Shown here piece after piece: positions 26,468-35,280 of a stretch of DNA of 36,615 nucleotides. The stretch is from Burkholderia sp. Ac-20365. Its GTDB lineage: Bacteria; Pseudomonadota; Gammaproteobacteria; Burkholderiales; Burkholderiaceae. Made by a program: the position numbers and the translations under genes. The stretch is from NCBI RefSeq assembly GCF_017104715.1, contig NZ_JAAGPI010000065.1, forward strand, positions 1 through 36,615, read 5' to 3'. How positions within the stretch are numbered: position 1 is the stretch's first letter; each line of letters opens with the position of its first letter. The notes below the pieces were generated by a model that had not been told where the DNA came from, ran no database searches, and worked only from the letters and a program-made list of their open reading frames with translations.

Positions 26468-27259
26468 TCATTCTCGCGCCACCGATACCCTGAACTGCTG
26501 CGGTGTCATCCCCGTTGCCCGGCGAAACATCGCTCCGAACGTGCGCGCGTCCGTATAGCCGAGACCATCGGCGATAGCGGTAATGTCAGCGCCCACCGCC
26601 AGCCGCGACATCGCTTCGGTCACTCGCATTTGCTCGCGCCATTGCCCGAATGTCATGCCCGTCTCGTGACGAAACATCCGCGCAACGGTGCGCCCGCTTG
26701 CGCCGACCTGCTCCGCCCAGTATTCGAGTGACTCATTGCTCTTCGGCTCGGCGATCAGACTCTCGCATACACGCCGCAGGCGTGCGTTCGCGGGCAACGG
26801 CAACTGACTTTTCGACGGCTGCGCGAACGCATACCGGATCAATCGCAGAATCAACGGCACGAGCAGCGTTTCCCGGGTGTCTTCGGGGTCATCGAGAACG
26901 GGATCGAACATGCCGAGTATCGACGCGTGCAACAGCGCCTCCACCTTCAGCGCGCGACATTCGTAGGCCAGCTCAGGCAACGCCTCGGGCTGGATATAGA
27001 GCGTGCGCATCGATACCTCGCCGACCATATGCAACGCATGCTCGACAGCTGAACCGATCAGCAGCGCATGTCCTGGCGTGAGCATCCACAGACCGAACGG
27101 CGTCACGATACGCACGATGCCGCTCGGCGCGTACACCAGTTGTGCGCGGTGATGGACGTGCGCGATTTCGTGGCTGCCGTCCGCGTAGTCGATCGACTGT
27201 GCAATCAGCGCAGCCGATGCGCGCGCCGCGCCGAAGGTTTGCACATTGGGTCGATTCAT
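26468..27259 (-). CDS. AraC-family transcriptional regulator with cupin N-terminus
   Basis: A 263-residue AraC/XylS regulator. The N-terminal half is a cupin-type sensor (HVHHRAQLVYAPSGIVRIVT, GHALLIGSAVEHALHM). The C-terminal 100 residues contain two helix-turn-helices: LEYWAEQVGASGRTVARMFR with GMTFGQWREQMR, then ITAIADGLGYTDARTFGAMFRRATGMTPQQFR. This layout matches the NimR/RipA-like branch. It is divergent from the siderophore receptor operon. Control of that operon is possible, but the Fur box there gives a sufficient iron switch, so the target is uncertain. A dyad directly in front of its start suggests autoregulation. Confidence 0.92.
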   Translation of the reverse strand: MNRPNVQTFGAARASAALIAQSIDYADGSHEIAHVHHRAQLVYAPSGIVRIVTPFGLWMLTPGHALLIGSAVEHALHMVGEVSMRTLYIQPEALPELAYECRALKVEALLHASILGMFDPVLDDPEDTRETLLVPLILRLIRYAFAQPSKSQLPLPANARLRRVCESLIAEPKSNESLEYWAEQVGASGRTVARMFRHETGMTFGQWREQMRVTEAMSRLAVGADITAIADGLGYTDARTFGAMFRRATGMTPQQFRVSVARE

Positions 27260-27267
27260 GTCGATTT

Positions 27268-27287
27268 TAAATCCTGATTGGGATTTA
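27268..27287. promoter_or_regulatory. dyad TAAATCC-N6-GGATTTA in front of AraC gene
   Basis: A perfect 7-bp inverted repeat with a 6-bp spacer begins 8 bp upstream of the AraC start codon and covers its only SD-like AGGA. Binding there would block initiation of that gene, consistent with autoregulation. An mRNA hairpin is an alternative reading. Confidence 0.5.
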
Positions 27288-27329
27288 TGATCATCGATCC
27301 GGACGTTTTTGACCTGATTGAAGCTTAAG

Positions 27330-27341
27330 CTGTCCGGACAG
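27330..27341. promoter_or_regulatory. 12-bp palindrome CTGTCCGGACAG
   Basis: A perfect 12-bp palindrome lies midway in the 249-bp AraC/receptor gap, directly after the palindromic GCTTAAGC (27323-27330). It may be an operator, but no known consensus is recognised. Confidence 0.35.
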
Positions 27342-27463
27342 ATTCGCTATCTACCGATTATATTAGCGGCAGTGACGCATTCAGCAGTCACTTACCTTGT
27401 TGTCCCCACCCCGGTTTTCATCCCATAGCCGTCGCACAAGAACGGCTCGTTATTTTTTGCACT

Positions 27464-27482
27464 TTTAATGTCAATCATTCTC
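27464..27482 (+). promoter_or_regulatory. Fur box
   Basis: The 19 bases TTTAATGTCAATCATTCTC match the classical Fur consensus (GATAATGATAATCATTATC) at 14 of 19 positions, including an intact AATCATT. The site lies 27-45 bp upstream of the TonB receptor ATG, where Fur with Fe2+ would block transcription when iron is sufficient. The surrounding sequence is conspicuously AT-rich. Confidence 0.75.
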
Positions 27483-27508
27483 ATTTACATTTACGCGACG
27501 GAGAGACC

Positions 27509-29692
27509 ATGATGAGCGCTGGGGTGCGCAATTCGACTGCCTTCACATTGCTGCTTTGCCTGCTGGGCGGGACCTCCACGGTCTACGCGCAGTCGACGGA
27601 CACGCCCGCTTCCACCAGCGGAGCACAGTTGCCCGAAGTGAAGATAAGCGCGCAACGGGATAATCCTGCCGTGGGTGCCGCTGACGGTTACGTGCCGGTA
27701 ACGGCAACGACGGCCACTAAAACGGACACGCCGTTGATCGAGACGCCGCAATCGGTGTCGGTGGTGACACGCGACCAGATGACGGATCAAAACGTCCAAA
27801 GCGTGCCGGAAGCATTGCGCTACACGGCGGGTGTGGTGTCCGAGATTCGCGGTGGTTCGGCGGCGGGCGCGCCGTACCTTTTCAGCCGCGGCTTCTACCT
27901 CGAACAGTTCCTCGACGGCTCGCGTCTGCCGAGCGATGTCAGCTTCGGCTATGCGATTCCAAGCTTCGATCCGTACGGCCTCGAGCGCATCGACGTGCTG
28001 CATGGTCCGTCTTCCGTGCTGTACGGGCAGGCTAATCCCGGCGGCGTGGCAAACCTGGTCAGCAAACAGCCGACGACTACGCCCGTGCACGAAGTGTTCT
28101 TCACGACGGGCAGTCACAATCGCGTGGAAGGCGGCTTCGACCTTGGCGGTGCGCTGACGCCGGACGGCACGCTGTCGTATCGCCTGACGGCCGCCGCCAC
28201 CGACGTTGACACGCAGGTCAACGACACGAAGCAGAAGCACGTCTACATCGCGCCCGCGATCACGTGGAAGCCCGATCAGGACACGACGCTCACGGTGCTC
28301 GCGAAGTATCAGCGCGATCCCGATGTCGGCTACTACAACTTCGTGCCCGCGCTCGGCAGCCTCTACGACACGCCGAACGGCAAGATTTCTTCGCACACGA
28401 ATCTCGGCGATCCGAACTTCGATTCGCATTCGAAGACGCAGGCGTCGATCGGTTACGAATTCGAGCACCACTTCAATCCCGTCTGGACGTTCCGCCAGAA
28501 TCTTCGCTACACGTACGTGCGCGACGATTTCTCGAACGTATTCGCGAACGGCTTTGCGTCGGGTTCGGACACTGAACTCAACCGCTACTCGTTCTTCAAC
28601 GACGAAAGCGCGAAGTTCTTCACCGTCGACAATCAGGCGCAAGCGAAATTCTCGACGGGCGCGGTTGCGCACACGGTGCTGATGGGCTTCGACTATCAGC
28701 GGGTGCTGTATCGCGAGACTGTCGGGCTTGGCGCCGCGCCGCAACTGAATCCGTTTGCGCCCGTCTACCAGCCGATCGCGACACCCGCTGCATTCTCCGA
28801 CGACAACATCCGCATGAAGCAATTCGGCCTCTACGCACAGGATCAGATTGCGTGGGGCAAATGGCGATTCCTGATAGGTGGCCGCGAAGACTGGGCATCC
28901 TCCGATGACAACAATCCGCTCACGCAATCGGTCACGTCGCAATCGGAGCGCGCGTTCACGTGGCGCGCGGGCCTCGTCTATCTGTTCGACAACGGTTTTG
29001 CGCCTTATGCGAGTTTTGCGAAATCGTTCGATCCGCAGGCAGGCGTATTGGCCGACGGCTCGGCGGCAAAGCCAACCACTGCGCGGCAGTACGAAGTCGG
29101 CGTCAAGTATCAGCCGCCGGGCTACAACAGCTTCATCACGGCATCGGCGTTCGATCTCAACGAACGCAACGTGCTGACTTCGGATCTCGCGCATCCGGGC
29201 TTCAGCGACCAGGCGGGTCAGGTGCGCGCACGCGGCTTCGAACTGGAAGGTCATGCGAGCCTGACCAACAACCTGAACATCGTCGCGTCGTACACGTATC
29301 TGAGCAACGTCACGACGGAATCCAACGACACGACGACGACCATCGACGGCGCAACGACCTCGTTGCAAGGCAAGACGCCGTGGGGCATTCCGCGTCACCT
29401 TGCGTCGGCGTGGCTCGACTACACGCTGCATGGCGGAACGCTGCGCGGCCTCGGATTCAGCGGCGGCGTGCGTTATCTCGGCGCAAGTTACGACCAGTCG
29501 AATTCGATCCGCGTGCCGTCCGTGACGCTCATCGATGCAGCGATTCACTACGACACCGGCGCGCACTGGCTGTTCTCCGTGAACGGCACGAACCTGTTCA
29601 ACCGGCAATACGTGTCGACCTGCTTCAGCGCGGCGGCGTGTACGTACGGCGACGGGGTCGAAGTGCTCGCGACGGCGCGTTATCGCTGGTAA
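27509..29692 (+). CDS. TonB-dependent hydroxamate-type siderophore receptor
   Basis: A 727-residue outer-membrane receptor. The signal peptide is residues 1-27 (hydrophobic TAFTLLLCLLGG, cleavage after VYA). A TonB-box-like LPEVKISA lies at 41-48, followed by TATKTDTPLIETPQSVSVVT, the opening of the plug domain in the FhuA/FoxA family, and later LERIDVLHGPSSVLYGQANP. The barrel ends in ARYRW, with a terminal aromatic residue. A cysteine pair near the end (STCFSAAACTYGDG) is typical of ferric-hydroxamate receptors. ATG 27509 has a GGAGAGA ribosome site; the ATG two codons on is nearly equivalent. It heads an operon with ATPase, binding protein, permease and exporter genes. Confidence 0.94.
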   Translation: MMSAGVRNSTAFTLLLCLLGGTSTVYAQSTDTPASTSGAQLPEVKISAQRDNPAVGAADGYVPVTATTATKTDTPLIETPQSVSVVTRDQMTDQNVQSVPEALRYTAGVVSEIRGGSAAGAPYLFSRGFYLEQFLDGSRLPSDVSFGYAIPSFDPYGLERIDVLHGPSSVLYGQANPGGVANLVSKQPTTTPVHEVFFTTGSHNRVEGGFDLGGALTPDGTLSYRLTAAATDVDTQVNDTKQKHVYIAPAITWKPDQDTTLTVLAKYQRDPDVGYYNFVPALGSLYDTPNGKISSHTNLGDPNFDSHSKTQASIGYEFEHHFNPVWTFRQNLRYTYVRDDFSNVFANGFASGSDTELNRYSFFNDESAKFFTVDNQAQAKFSTGAVAHTVLMGFDYQRVLYRETVGLGAAPQLNPFAPVYQPIATPAAFSDDNIRMKQFGLYAQDQIAWGKWRFLIGGREDWASSDDNNPLTQSVTSQSERAFTWRAGLVYLFDNGFAPYASFAKSFDPQAGVLADGSAAKPTTARQYEVGVKYQPPGYNSFITASAFDLNERNVLTSDLAHPGFSDQAGQVRARGFELEGHASLTNNLNIVASYTYLSNVTTESNDTTTTIDGATTSLQGKTPWGIPRHLASAWLDYTLHGGTLRGLGFSGGVRYLGASYDQSNSIRVPSVTLIDAAIHYDTGAHWLFSVNGTNLFNRQYVSTCFSAAACTYGDGVEVLATARYRW

Positions 29693-29707
29693 ATGGAAGT
29701 GATCGAC

Positions 29708-30550
29708 ATGCAGAACGCGCGCGCCATCAATGAACGACCAGCGGCCGGTTCGCACACGGAAACAAGCCGTGCGGCACAGCCGTTGTTCGAACTGGACGGC
29801 GCGTCGTTCGATGTCGATGGCCGTACGCTGCTGCATCCTGTTTCGCTCACGTTGCGCGCGGGATGCATCACGGCGCTCATCGGCCACAACGGTTCGGGCA
29901 AGAGCACGCTGATCAAACTGCTCGCGCGTCAGCAAGCGGCCACGCGCGGCGCGGTACGCTTTGGCGGCATCGATCTCGCGACGTGGCCCGCGCGCGCCTA
30001 TGCACGGGAAGTCGCGTATCTGCCGCAACAGACACCCGCCGCGACGGGCCTCACGGTGCGCGAACTGGTCGCGCTCGGGCGGTATCCGTGGCACGGCGCG
30101 CTCGGCCGTCTGCGCGACGAAGATCGCACGATGATCGACACGGCGTTGAGCGTCACGGATACCACGCGCTTTGCCACGCAACTCGTCGATCATCTGTCGG
30201 GTGGTGAACGGCAACGCGTCTGGCTGGCCATGCTGCTGGCGCAGCGCGCCACCTGTCTGTTGCTGGACGAGCCGACTTCCGCACTCGACATCGCCCATCA
30301 GATCGACATGCTCAAACTGTTGCGCAGGCTCGCTGACGAGCAGCGTCTGAGCGTCGTCATCGTGCTGCACGACATCAATCTGGCCGCGCGGTTTTGCGAC
30401 GAACTCGTCGCGCTGCACAGCGGCCATCTGCTGACCACAGGGACGCCGCAGCAGTTGATGCAGCCAGACGTACTCGAATCGATCTACGGCATACCGATGG
30501 ACATCGTCACGTATCCGCACGATGGCCGCCGTCTTGCCGTTGCGCGCTGA
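29708..30550 (+). CDS. iron-siderophore ABC transporter ATP-binding protein (FhuC/OrbC-like)
   Basis: A 280-residue ATPase of the FepC/FhuC type. Walker A is GHNGSGKST (residues 59-67), the Q-loop is in AYLPQQTP, the family-specific VALGRYPWHG follows, the signature LSGGERQR begins at 163, and Walker B is CLLLDEPTSALD. It powers the FhuB-like permease encoded two genes on. ATG 29708 is preferred over the ATG at 29693 that abuts the receptor stop, because GGAAG sits 8 bp before it; both are in frame. Coupling to the receptor gene is tight (15 bp). Confidence 0.94.
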   Translation: MQNARAINERPAAGSHTETSRAAQPLFELDGASFDVDGRTLLHPVSLTLRAGCITALIGHNGSGKSTLIKLLARQQAATRGAVRFGGIDLATWPARAYAREVAYLPQQTPAATGLTVRELVALGRYPWHGALGRLRDEDRTMIDTALSVTDTTRFATQLVDHLSGGERQRVWLAMLLAQRATCLLLDEPTSALDIAHQIDMLKLLRRLADEQRLSVVIVLHDINLAARFCDELVALHSGHLLTTGTPQQLMQPDVLESIYGIPMDIVTYPHDGRRLAVAR

Positions 30551-30551
30551 C

Positions 30552-31481
30552 ATGAAGCGGCGCGCGTTACTACTGTCGGCGTTGTCCTTGTCCGCGTATG
30601 CCGTGTCGGGTGGCGCGCGGGCCGACGCACGTCGACGCGCGCCTCGTCTCGTTGTGCTCGACTGGGGCTTGATCGAGACGCTGCTTGCGCTCGACGTCCG
30701 GCCCGTCGGCGTCGCGGAAGCGAGCGACTACGACGCCAGCGTCGTCAGTCCGCTGCTGCCGCAAGGCATCGCCGATGTCGGGCTGCGTCTCGCGCCGAGT
30801 CTGGAGATGATCCAGCAACTCGCACCCGACGCGATCCTCATCAACTCGAGTCAGGAATCACAGCGTGCACTGCTCGAACGCATCGCGCCCGTGCGCGCAT
30901 TCGCAATCTATTCCGATGCAGGCGCGCCATTCGATCACTCGGTGAACGTGACGCGCGAACTCGGCGCGTTATGCGGTTGCGAGGCCGCGGCAGAATCTCT
31001 GATCGCGCGCACACAGTCGGCGCTGGCCGCCGATCGCGCGCGGCTTCTCGCACATTGTGCGAGTCAGGACGCAAGCGCAATGCGGCCGGTCTATGTCGTC
31101 CGCTTCTTCGATGGACGTCATATCGGCGTGTACGGCGCGCGCAGCCTGTTCCAGGACGTGCTGGACCGGCTCGGCGTGCGCAACGCCTGGCACGGCGCGA
31201 CGGATTACTGGGGCATCGCTGTCGCCGGCATCGAAAAGCTGGCGAACCCGTCCGATGCCAACGTGCTGTATATCGGCCCATTGCCCGCGGGTGTGAGCGG
31301 CATGCTCGCGTCGAACCGCTTGTGGCATGCGCTGCCCGCCGTCGAAGCCGGACGCGTCGCGGCGTTGCCGCCGTTCTGGGGCTTCGGCATGTTGCCTTCG
31401 GCAGCGCGCTTCAGCCGCGTGCTCACCGACGCGCTCTTGCAGATGCCACACGCGTGCAATACCAGCGGCACCAAGACATGA
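30552..31481 (+). CDS. siderophore-binding periplasmic protein (FhuD/OrbB-like)
   Basis: A 309-residue ferric-siderophore binding protein. A signal peptide (MKRRALLLSALSLSAYAVSG, cleavage probably after GARA) begins with a twin arginine that loosely fits a Tat signal. The mature part has the periplasmic-binding fold: LVVLDWGLIETLLALDVRPVGVAE, then the long helix region, and RHIGVYGARSLFQDVLDRLGV. It would shuttle the hydroxamate-iron complex from the receptor to the permease. ATG 30552 lies one base after the ATPase stop. The stop overlaps the permease start by 4 bp (ATGA). Confidence 0.92.
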   Translation: MKRRALLLSALSLSAYAVSGGARADARRRAPRLVVLDWGLIETLLALDVRPVGVAEASDYDASVVSPLLPQGIADVGLRLAPSLEMIQQLAPDAILINSSQESQRALLERIAPVRAFAIYSDAGAPFDHSVNVTRELGALCGCEAAAESLIARTQSALAADRARLLAHCASQDASAMRPVYVVRFFDGRHIGVYGARSLFQDVLDRLGVRNAWHGATDYWGIAVAGIEKLANPSDANVLYIGPLPAGVSGMLASNRLWHALPAVEAGRVAALPPFWGFGMLPSAARFSRVLTDALLQMPHACNTSGTKT

Positions 31482-33529
31482 CCGTCATCCAGCCATCTCA
31501 CAATTCCTCTACGACGGACGCCTTGCCGCATGGCATAGCGCCGACTGCGCGGCTGAAGGTGCTTCCCGTCGCGCTGGTCACACTGGCGTTCATCGCCGCG
31601 CTCGGATTGACGGCCTTCAATCTCGACGCGATCATCCCGCCTTCGCAATGGCTACCCGCGCTGTTCGCGCCGTCGCCGCATGCAGTCGATCAACTCGTCG
31701 CGCACGACAGCTGGCTGCCGCGTCTGATCGTCGCGTGGCTCGCGGGTGGACTGCTCGGTCTGACAGGCACGGTGTTCCAGCAGGTATTGCGCAATCCCCT
31801 TGCCGAGCCGACGACGCTCGGCGTCTCGGCGGGCGCGCAACTCGCACTAACGACAGCGACGCTCTGGGCACCCGCGTGGCTCATGGGCATGCCGCAATGG
31901 ATCGCGCTGGCCGGTGCGCTCGCGGCAGCGCTGGCCGTGATGGCGCTCGCGTGGCGCAGCGAGCTTGCGCCCGTCACCACCGCCGTCGCGGGGCTCGTCG
32001 TGACGCTGTATTGCGGCTCGTTCGGCATTGCGTTGCAGATGTTCCATGCGCCCTATCTGCGTGGGCTGTTCATCTGGGGAGGCGGATCGCTCGCGCAGAA
32101 CGACTGGCATGCCGTGACGCTGCTCGCGGTTTGGCTCGTCGCCGGGATGCTGCTCTGTTTCGTGCTGCTGCGTCCACTGACACTCTTCTCACTCGACGAC
32201 GCCAATGCCCGCGGCCTCGGTCTTTCGCTGCGGCGCACGCGTGTCGCCGCGCTGATGCTCGCAGTCGTGCTGAGCGCGGTCGTGGTCAGCGCGGTTGGGG
32301 TGATCGGCTTCATTGGACTTGTCGCGCCCTCGCTGGCGCGGCTCGCAGGCGCGCGGCGTCTGTCGCAACGCGTGTGGATAGCGCCGTTGTTCGGCGCCCT
32401 CTTGTTGTGGCTTACCGATCAGGCAGTCCAGCCGTTGTCAGGCGCACTCGGCGACCTGATTCCGGCGGGCGCAGCGAGCGCGCTGTTCGGCGCTCCACTG
32501 ATGCTGGCGCTGCTGATGCGGCTGCGTCGCGCGCATTGGCCCGATACGCCCACCGAGGTATTCGCGCATGCGCTCGGGGACGCGCACCTGCCGCGCCGCT
32601 TCATCCTGATGACGCTGCTATGCCTGCTTGCCTTCGCCCTCGCACTCGATGCGGGACGCAGCGCACAAGGCTGGCATTTGTTGTCGTCCGATGCATTACA
32701 GGGCGTGTTGCGCTGGCGTGCGCCGCGCGCGATTGCTGCTCTGTCCGCTGGCGTCATGCTCGCCGTAGCCGGCACGCTGATGCAGCGACTCACGGGCAAT
32801 CCGCTCGCAAGTCCCGAGCTGACGGGCGTATCGGCGGGTGCTGCGCTCGGCATGATCGCGCTGCTGCTCGCGGCGCCCGCTGCCAGTCATGCATTGCGGC
32901 TGTCTGCGACTGCGGCGGGCGCATTCGGCACGCTGCTCGCGATTCTGTGGTTCGCGCGGCGCTCGGCCTTCGCGGCCGATCGCGTGTTGCTCGCGGGCAT
33001 CGCAATCGGCGCGTTGTTTCAGGCGGTGGCGGGTATCGTGATCGCTTGCGGTGGCGACCGCGCAGTCGTGCTGCTGTCGTGGCTCGCGGGGTCGACCTAT
33101 TCGATCACATCCGATGATGCGCTTCATGCCGTCGCGCTCTGCGTCGTGCTGTGCGCGCTCACACCATTCACTGCACGCTGGCTGACGGTGCTGCCTCTCG
33201 GCGAACCTGTCGCGCTTGCGCTTGGCGTCGAGACGCGCCGGGCGCGACCTGCTCTCTTCCTGCTGATCGCGTTGCACACGGCGGCGGCAACGCTGATCGT
33301 CGGACCGCTGTCATTCGTCGGCCTTACCGCGCCGCATTTCGCGCGGCTCGCGGGTGCGCGCCGTCCGCTGGCGCAGATCGCGCTGGCGGCGCCCATCGGC
33401 GCGCTCACGATGATCGTCGCCGACTGGCTCGGCCGCGAACTGCTGCTGCCGCGTGAACTGCCTGCCGGTCTCGTGGCGACGCTGATCGGCGCACCTTGGC
33501 TGATGTGGCTGCTTGCACGCCGGCAGTGA
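31478..33529 (+). CDS. fhuB: double-length iron-siderophore permease
   Basis: A 683-residue inner-membrane permease made of two fused FecCD-type halves, the arrangement specific to FhuB-like proteins. Each half holds the conserved loop: QQVLRNPLAEPTTLGVSAGA at about 101-120, and QRLTGNPLASPELTGVSAGA near 435. Each half also has its ATPase-contact region with GFIGLVAPSLARLAGARR or SFVGLTAPHFARLAGARR. About 18-20 membrane helices are expected. It forms the channel for ferric hydroxamates, working with the ATPase and binding protein encoded just before. ATG 31478 overlaps the previous stop; the open frame extends further upstream only inside the binding-protein gene. Confidence 0.95.
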   Translation: MTVIQPSHNSSTTDALPHGIAPTARLKVLPVALVTLAFIAALGLTAFNLDAIIPPSQWLPALFAPSPHAVDQLVAHDSWLPRLIVAWLAGGLLGLTGTVFQQVLRNPLAEPTTLGVSAGAQLALTTATLWAPAWLMGMPQWIALAGALAAALAVMALAWRSELAPVTTAVAGLVVTLYCGSFGIALQMFHAPYLRGLFIWGGGSLAQNDWHAVTLLAVWLVAGMLLCFVLLRPLTLFSLDDANARGLGLSLRRTRVAALMLAVVLSAVVVSAVGVIGFIGLVAPSLARLAGARRLSQRVWIAPLFGALLLWLTDQAVQPLSGALGDLIPAGAASALFGAPLMLALLMRLRRAHWPDTPTEVFAHALGDAHLPRRFILMTLLCLLAFALALDAGRSAQGWHLLSSDALQGVLRWRAPRAIAALSAGVMLAVAGTLMQRLTGNPLASPELTGVSAGAALGMIALLLAAPAASHALRLSATAAGAFGTLLAILWFARRSAFAADRVLLAGIAIGALFQAVAGIVIACGGDRAVVLLSWLAGSTYSITSDDALHAVALCVVLCALTPFTARWLTVLPLGEPVALALGVETRRARPALFLLIALHTAAATLIVGPLSFVGLTAPHFARLAGARRPLAQIALAAPIGALTMIVADWLGRELLLPRELPAGLVATLIGAPWLMWLLARRQ

Positions 33530-33561
33530 CCGACACCCGACAATACTCGAGGACACACACC

Positions 33562-35280
33562 ATGCTCGCAGACCTGCTGCCGCTATTGCGACGGCTGTGG
33601 CCCATCACCGTGCTTTCCACACTGATGGGTGCAGCCAGCGGCGCGGCAACCGCCGCCCTGCTCGCCATCGCCAACCATGCGCTGCACGAAGGCCCGGAGG
33701 CGCGCCCGGCATTGCTGTGGGCGTTCGGCGGATTGTGCGCGCTGGCGCTGACAGGCGAAGTGATCTCCGACATCGGCAACAACATCGTCGGCCAGCGCGT
33801 GATCGCTGCGCTGCGCCGTAGCGTATGCGCGAAGATTCTCGTCGCGCCCGTCTCAGCCATCGAGCAGATGCGCAGCCAACGCCTCATCACACTGCTCAAT
33901 CAGGATATCGATACGATCAGCGGTTTCTCGTTCATGTTTTCGAGTCTGGCCATTGCGACGGCGACGATAGTCGGCTGTCTCGTCTATCTGCTCGTCCTCT
34001 CGCCTGCGATGCTCGCGATCGCGCTGGTTGCGCTCGCGCTCGGTTCGGTCGTGCAGTCGCTTGCGCGACGCGTCGGAATCCGTCGCTTCGGCGAAGCGCG
34101 TGAGGCGGAAGACCGCCTGCAGCAGAACTATCGAGCAATGACGGATGGCGCGAAGGAACTGCGGATCAACGGTGCGCGTCGACGGTTGCTGTATCACGAG
34201 CAATTGTCCGGCACCATCGACGCGATCTACCGTCTGCGCGTGCGCGCCGCGAATGTGTTCGTCAGCGCAAATGCGTTTGGTTCGCTGCTGTTTTTCATGG
34301 TCGTCGGGCTGGTTCTGGTTTGGCAACTGGCCAGCAGCGGCGCGGACCGGCAGGTTGTCACAGGTTTCGTGCTGGTGTTGCTGTACATGAAAGGCCCAAT
34401 CCAGGAGATCGTCGGTGCGTTGCCGTCGATCGGGCGCGCACAGATCGCGTGGAAACGCGTCGTGCAGATGTCCACGCGCTTTCAGACGGGCGAGCCCGCG
34501 CTGCTCGAGGAGCCGCCTCGCGCCGTCAATGACGCAGTCCCGGCGTTTGAATCGCTCGCATTGCGCGACGTACAGTTTCAATTCCCTTCTGCGCAAGACG
34601 AGGGTCCGGAGCAAGCACGCATGCAGCGAGGCTTCGCGCTGGGCCCTGTTTCGCTGACTGTGCGGCGCGGCGAGACGGTGTTTATCGTTGGAGAGAACGG
34701 TTGCGGCAAGACCACACTCGTCAAGTTGCTGCTCGCACTTTACGAGCCGCAGCAAGGCGAATTGCTGATGAACGGCGTGCCCGTTCGCGACGATCAGCGC
34801 GAAGCCTATCGGCAGCTGTTTTCGGCGGTGTTTTCCGACTATTACCTGTTCGATACGCTGCTGGCCAGCGACGCACAGGCGGAAACGTCAGCGCGGCATT
34901 ATCTGGAGCGGCTGGAGATTGCGCATAAGGTATCGGTAATCAATGGGGCTTTTTCGACAACCGATCTTTCCACCGGACAACGCAAGCGCCTCGCACTTGT
35001 CCATGCGTACCTGGAGCAGCGGCCCGTGATCGTGCTGGACGAATGGGCCGCCGACCAGGACCCGACCTTCCGGCGAATCTTCTATACGGAGATTCTTCCG
35101 GACCTCAAGCGCCAAGGCAAAACGCTGATCGTGATCTCGCACGACGACCGATATTTTTCTGCAGCAGATCGGTGCTTGCGGATGGAAGACGGGCACATCG
35201 TCGAAGAGTTTCGCGTGGTGAAGACCGACATGGTCGAACGCACACTCACACGCAATGCTACGACCACGCCGTCGATCTAA
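33562..35280 (+). CDS. cyclic-peptide/siderophore ABC exporter (PvdE/SyrD/OrbE-like)
   Basis: A 572-residue half transporter with an N-terminal six-helix export domain (about residues 1-320) and a C-terminal ATPase. Walker A is GENGCGKTT near 377-385, followed by FSAVFSDYYLFDTLL, the signature LSTGQRKRLAL and Walker B VIVLDEWAADQDPTFR. The SDYYLFD and STGQRKR forms are typical of the cyclic-peptide exporter family (PvdE, SyrD, OrbE), which moves newly made peptide siderophores or toxins to the periplasm. It follows the importer genes with a 32-bp gap, as in ornibactin/malleobactin loci. No NRPS gene is in the window, so the cargo must be made elsewhere or the exporter is an orphan. Confidence 0.92.
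   Translation: MLADLLPLLRRLWPITVLSTLMGAASGAATAALLAIANHALHEGPEARPALLWAFGGLCALALTGEVISDIGNNIVGQRVIAALRRSVCAKILVAPVSAIEQMRSQRLITLLNQDIDTISGFSFMFSSLAIATATIVGCLVYLLVLSPAMLAIALVALALGSVVQSLARRVGIRRFGEAREAEDRLQQNYRAMTDGAKELRINGARRRLLYHEQLSGTIDAIYRLRVRAANVFVSANAFGSLLFFMVVGLVLVWQLASSGADRQVVTGFVLVLLYMKGPIQEIVGALPSIGRAQIAWKRVVQMSTRFQTGEPALLEEPPRAVNDAVPAFESLALRDVQFQFPSAQDEGPEQARMQRGFALGPVSLTVRRGETVFIVGENGCGKTTLVKLLLALYEPQQGELLMNGVPVRDDQREAYRQLFSAVFSDYYLFDTLLASDAQAETSARHYLERLEIAHKVSVINGAFSTTDLSTGQRKRLALVHAYLEQRPVIVLDEWAADQDPTFRRIFYTEILPDLKRQGKTLIVISHDDRYFSAADRCLRMEDGHIVEEFRVVKTDMVERTLTRNATTTPSI

Noticed and set aside
27491..30553. A 1020-codon open frame on the minus strand opposite the siderophore receptor and ATPase genes
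   Set aside because: Its product is arginine/histidine-rich with no domain logic, while the plus strand encodes clear receptor and ATPase motifs; it is a GC-driven shadow.
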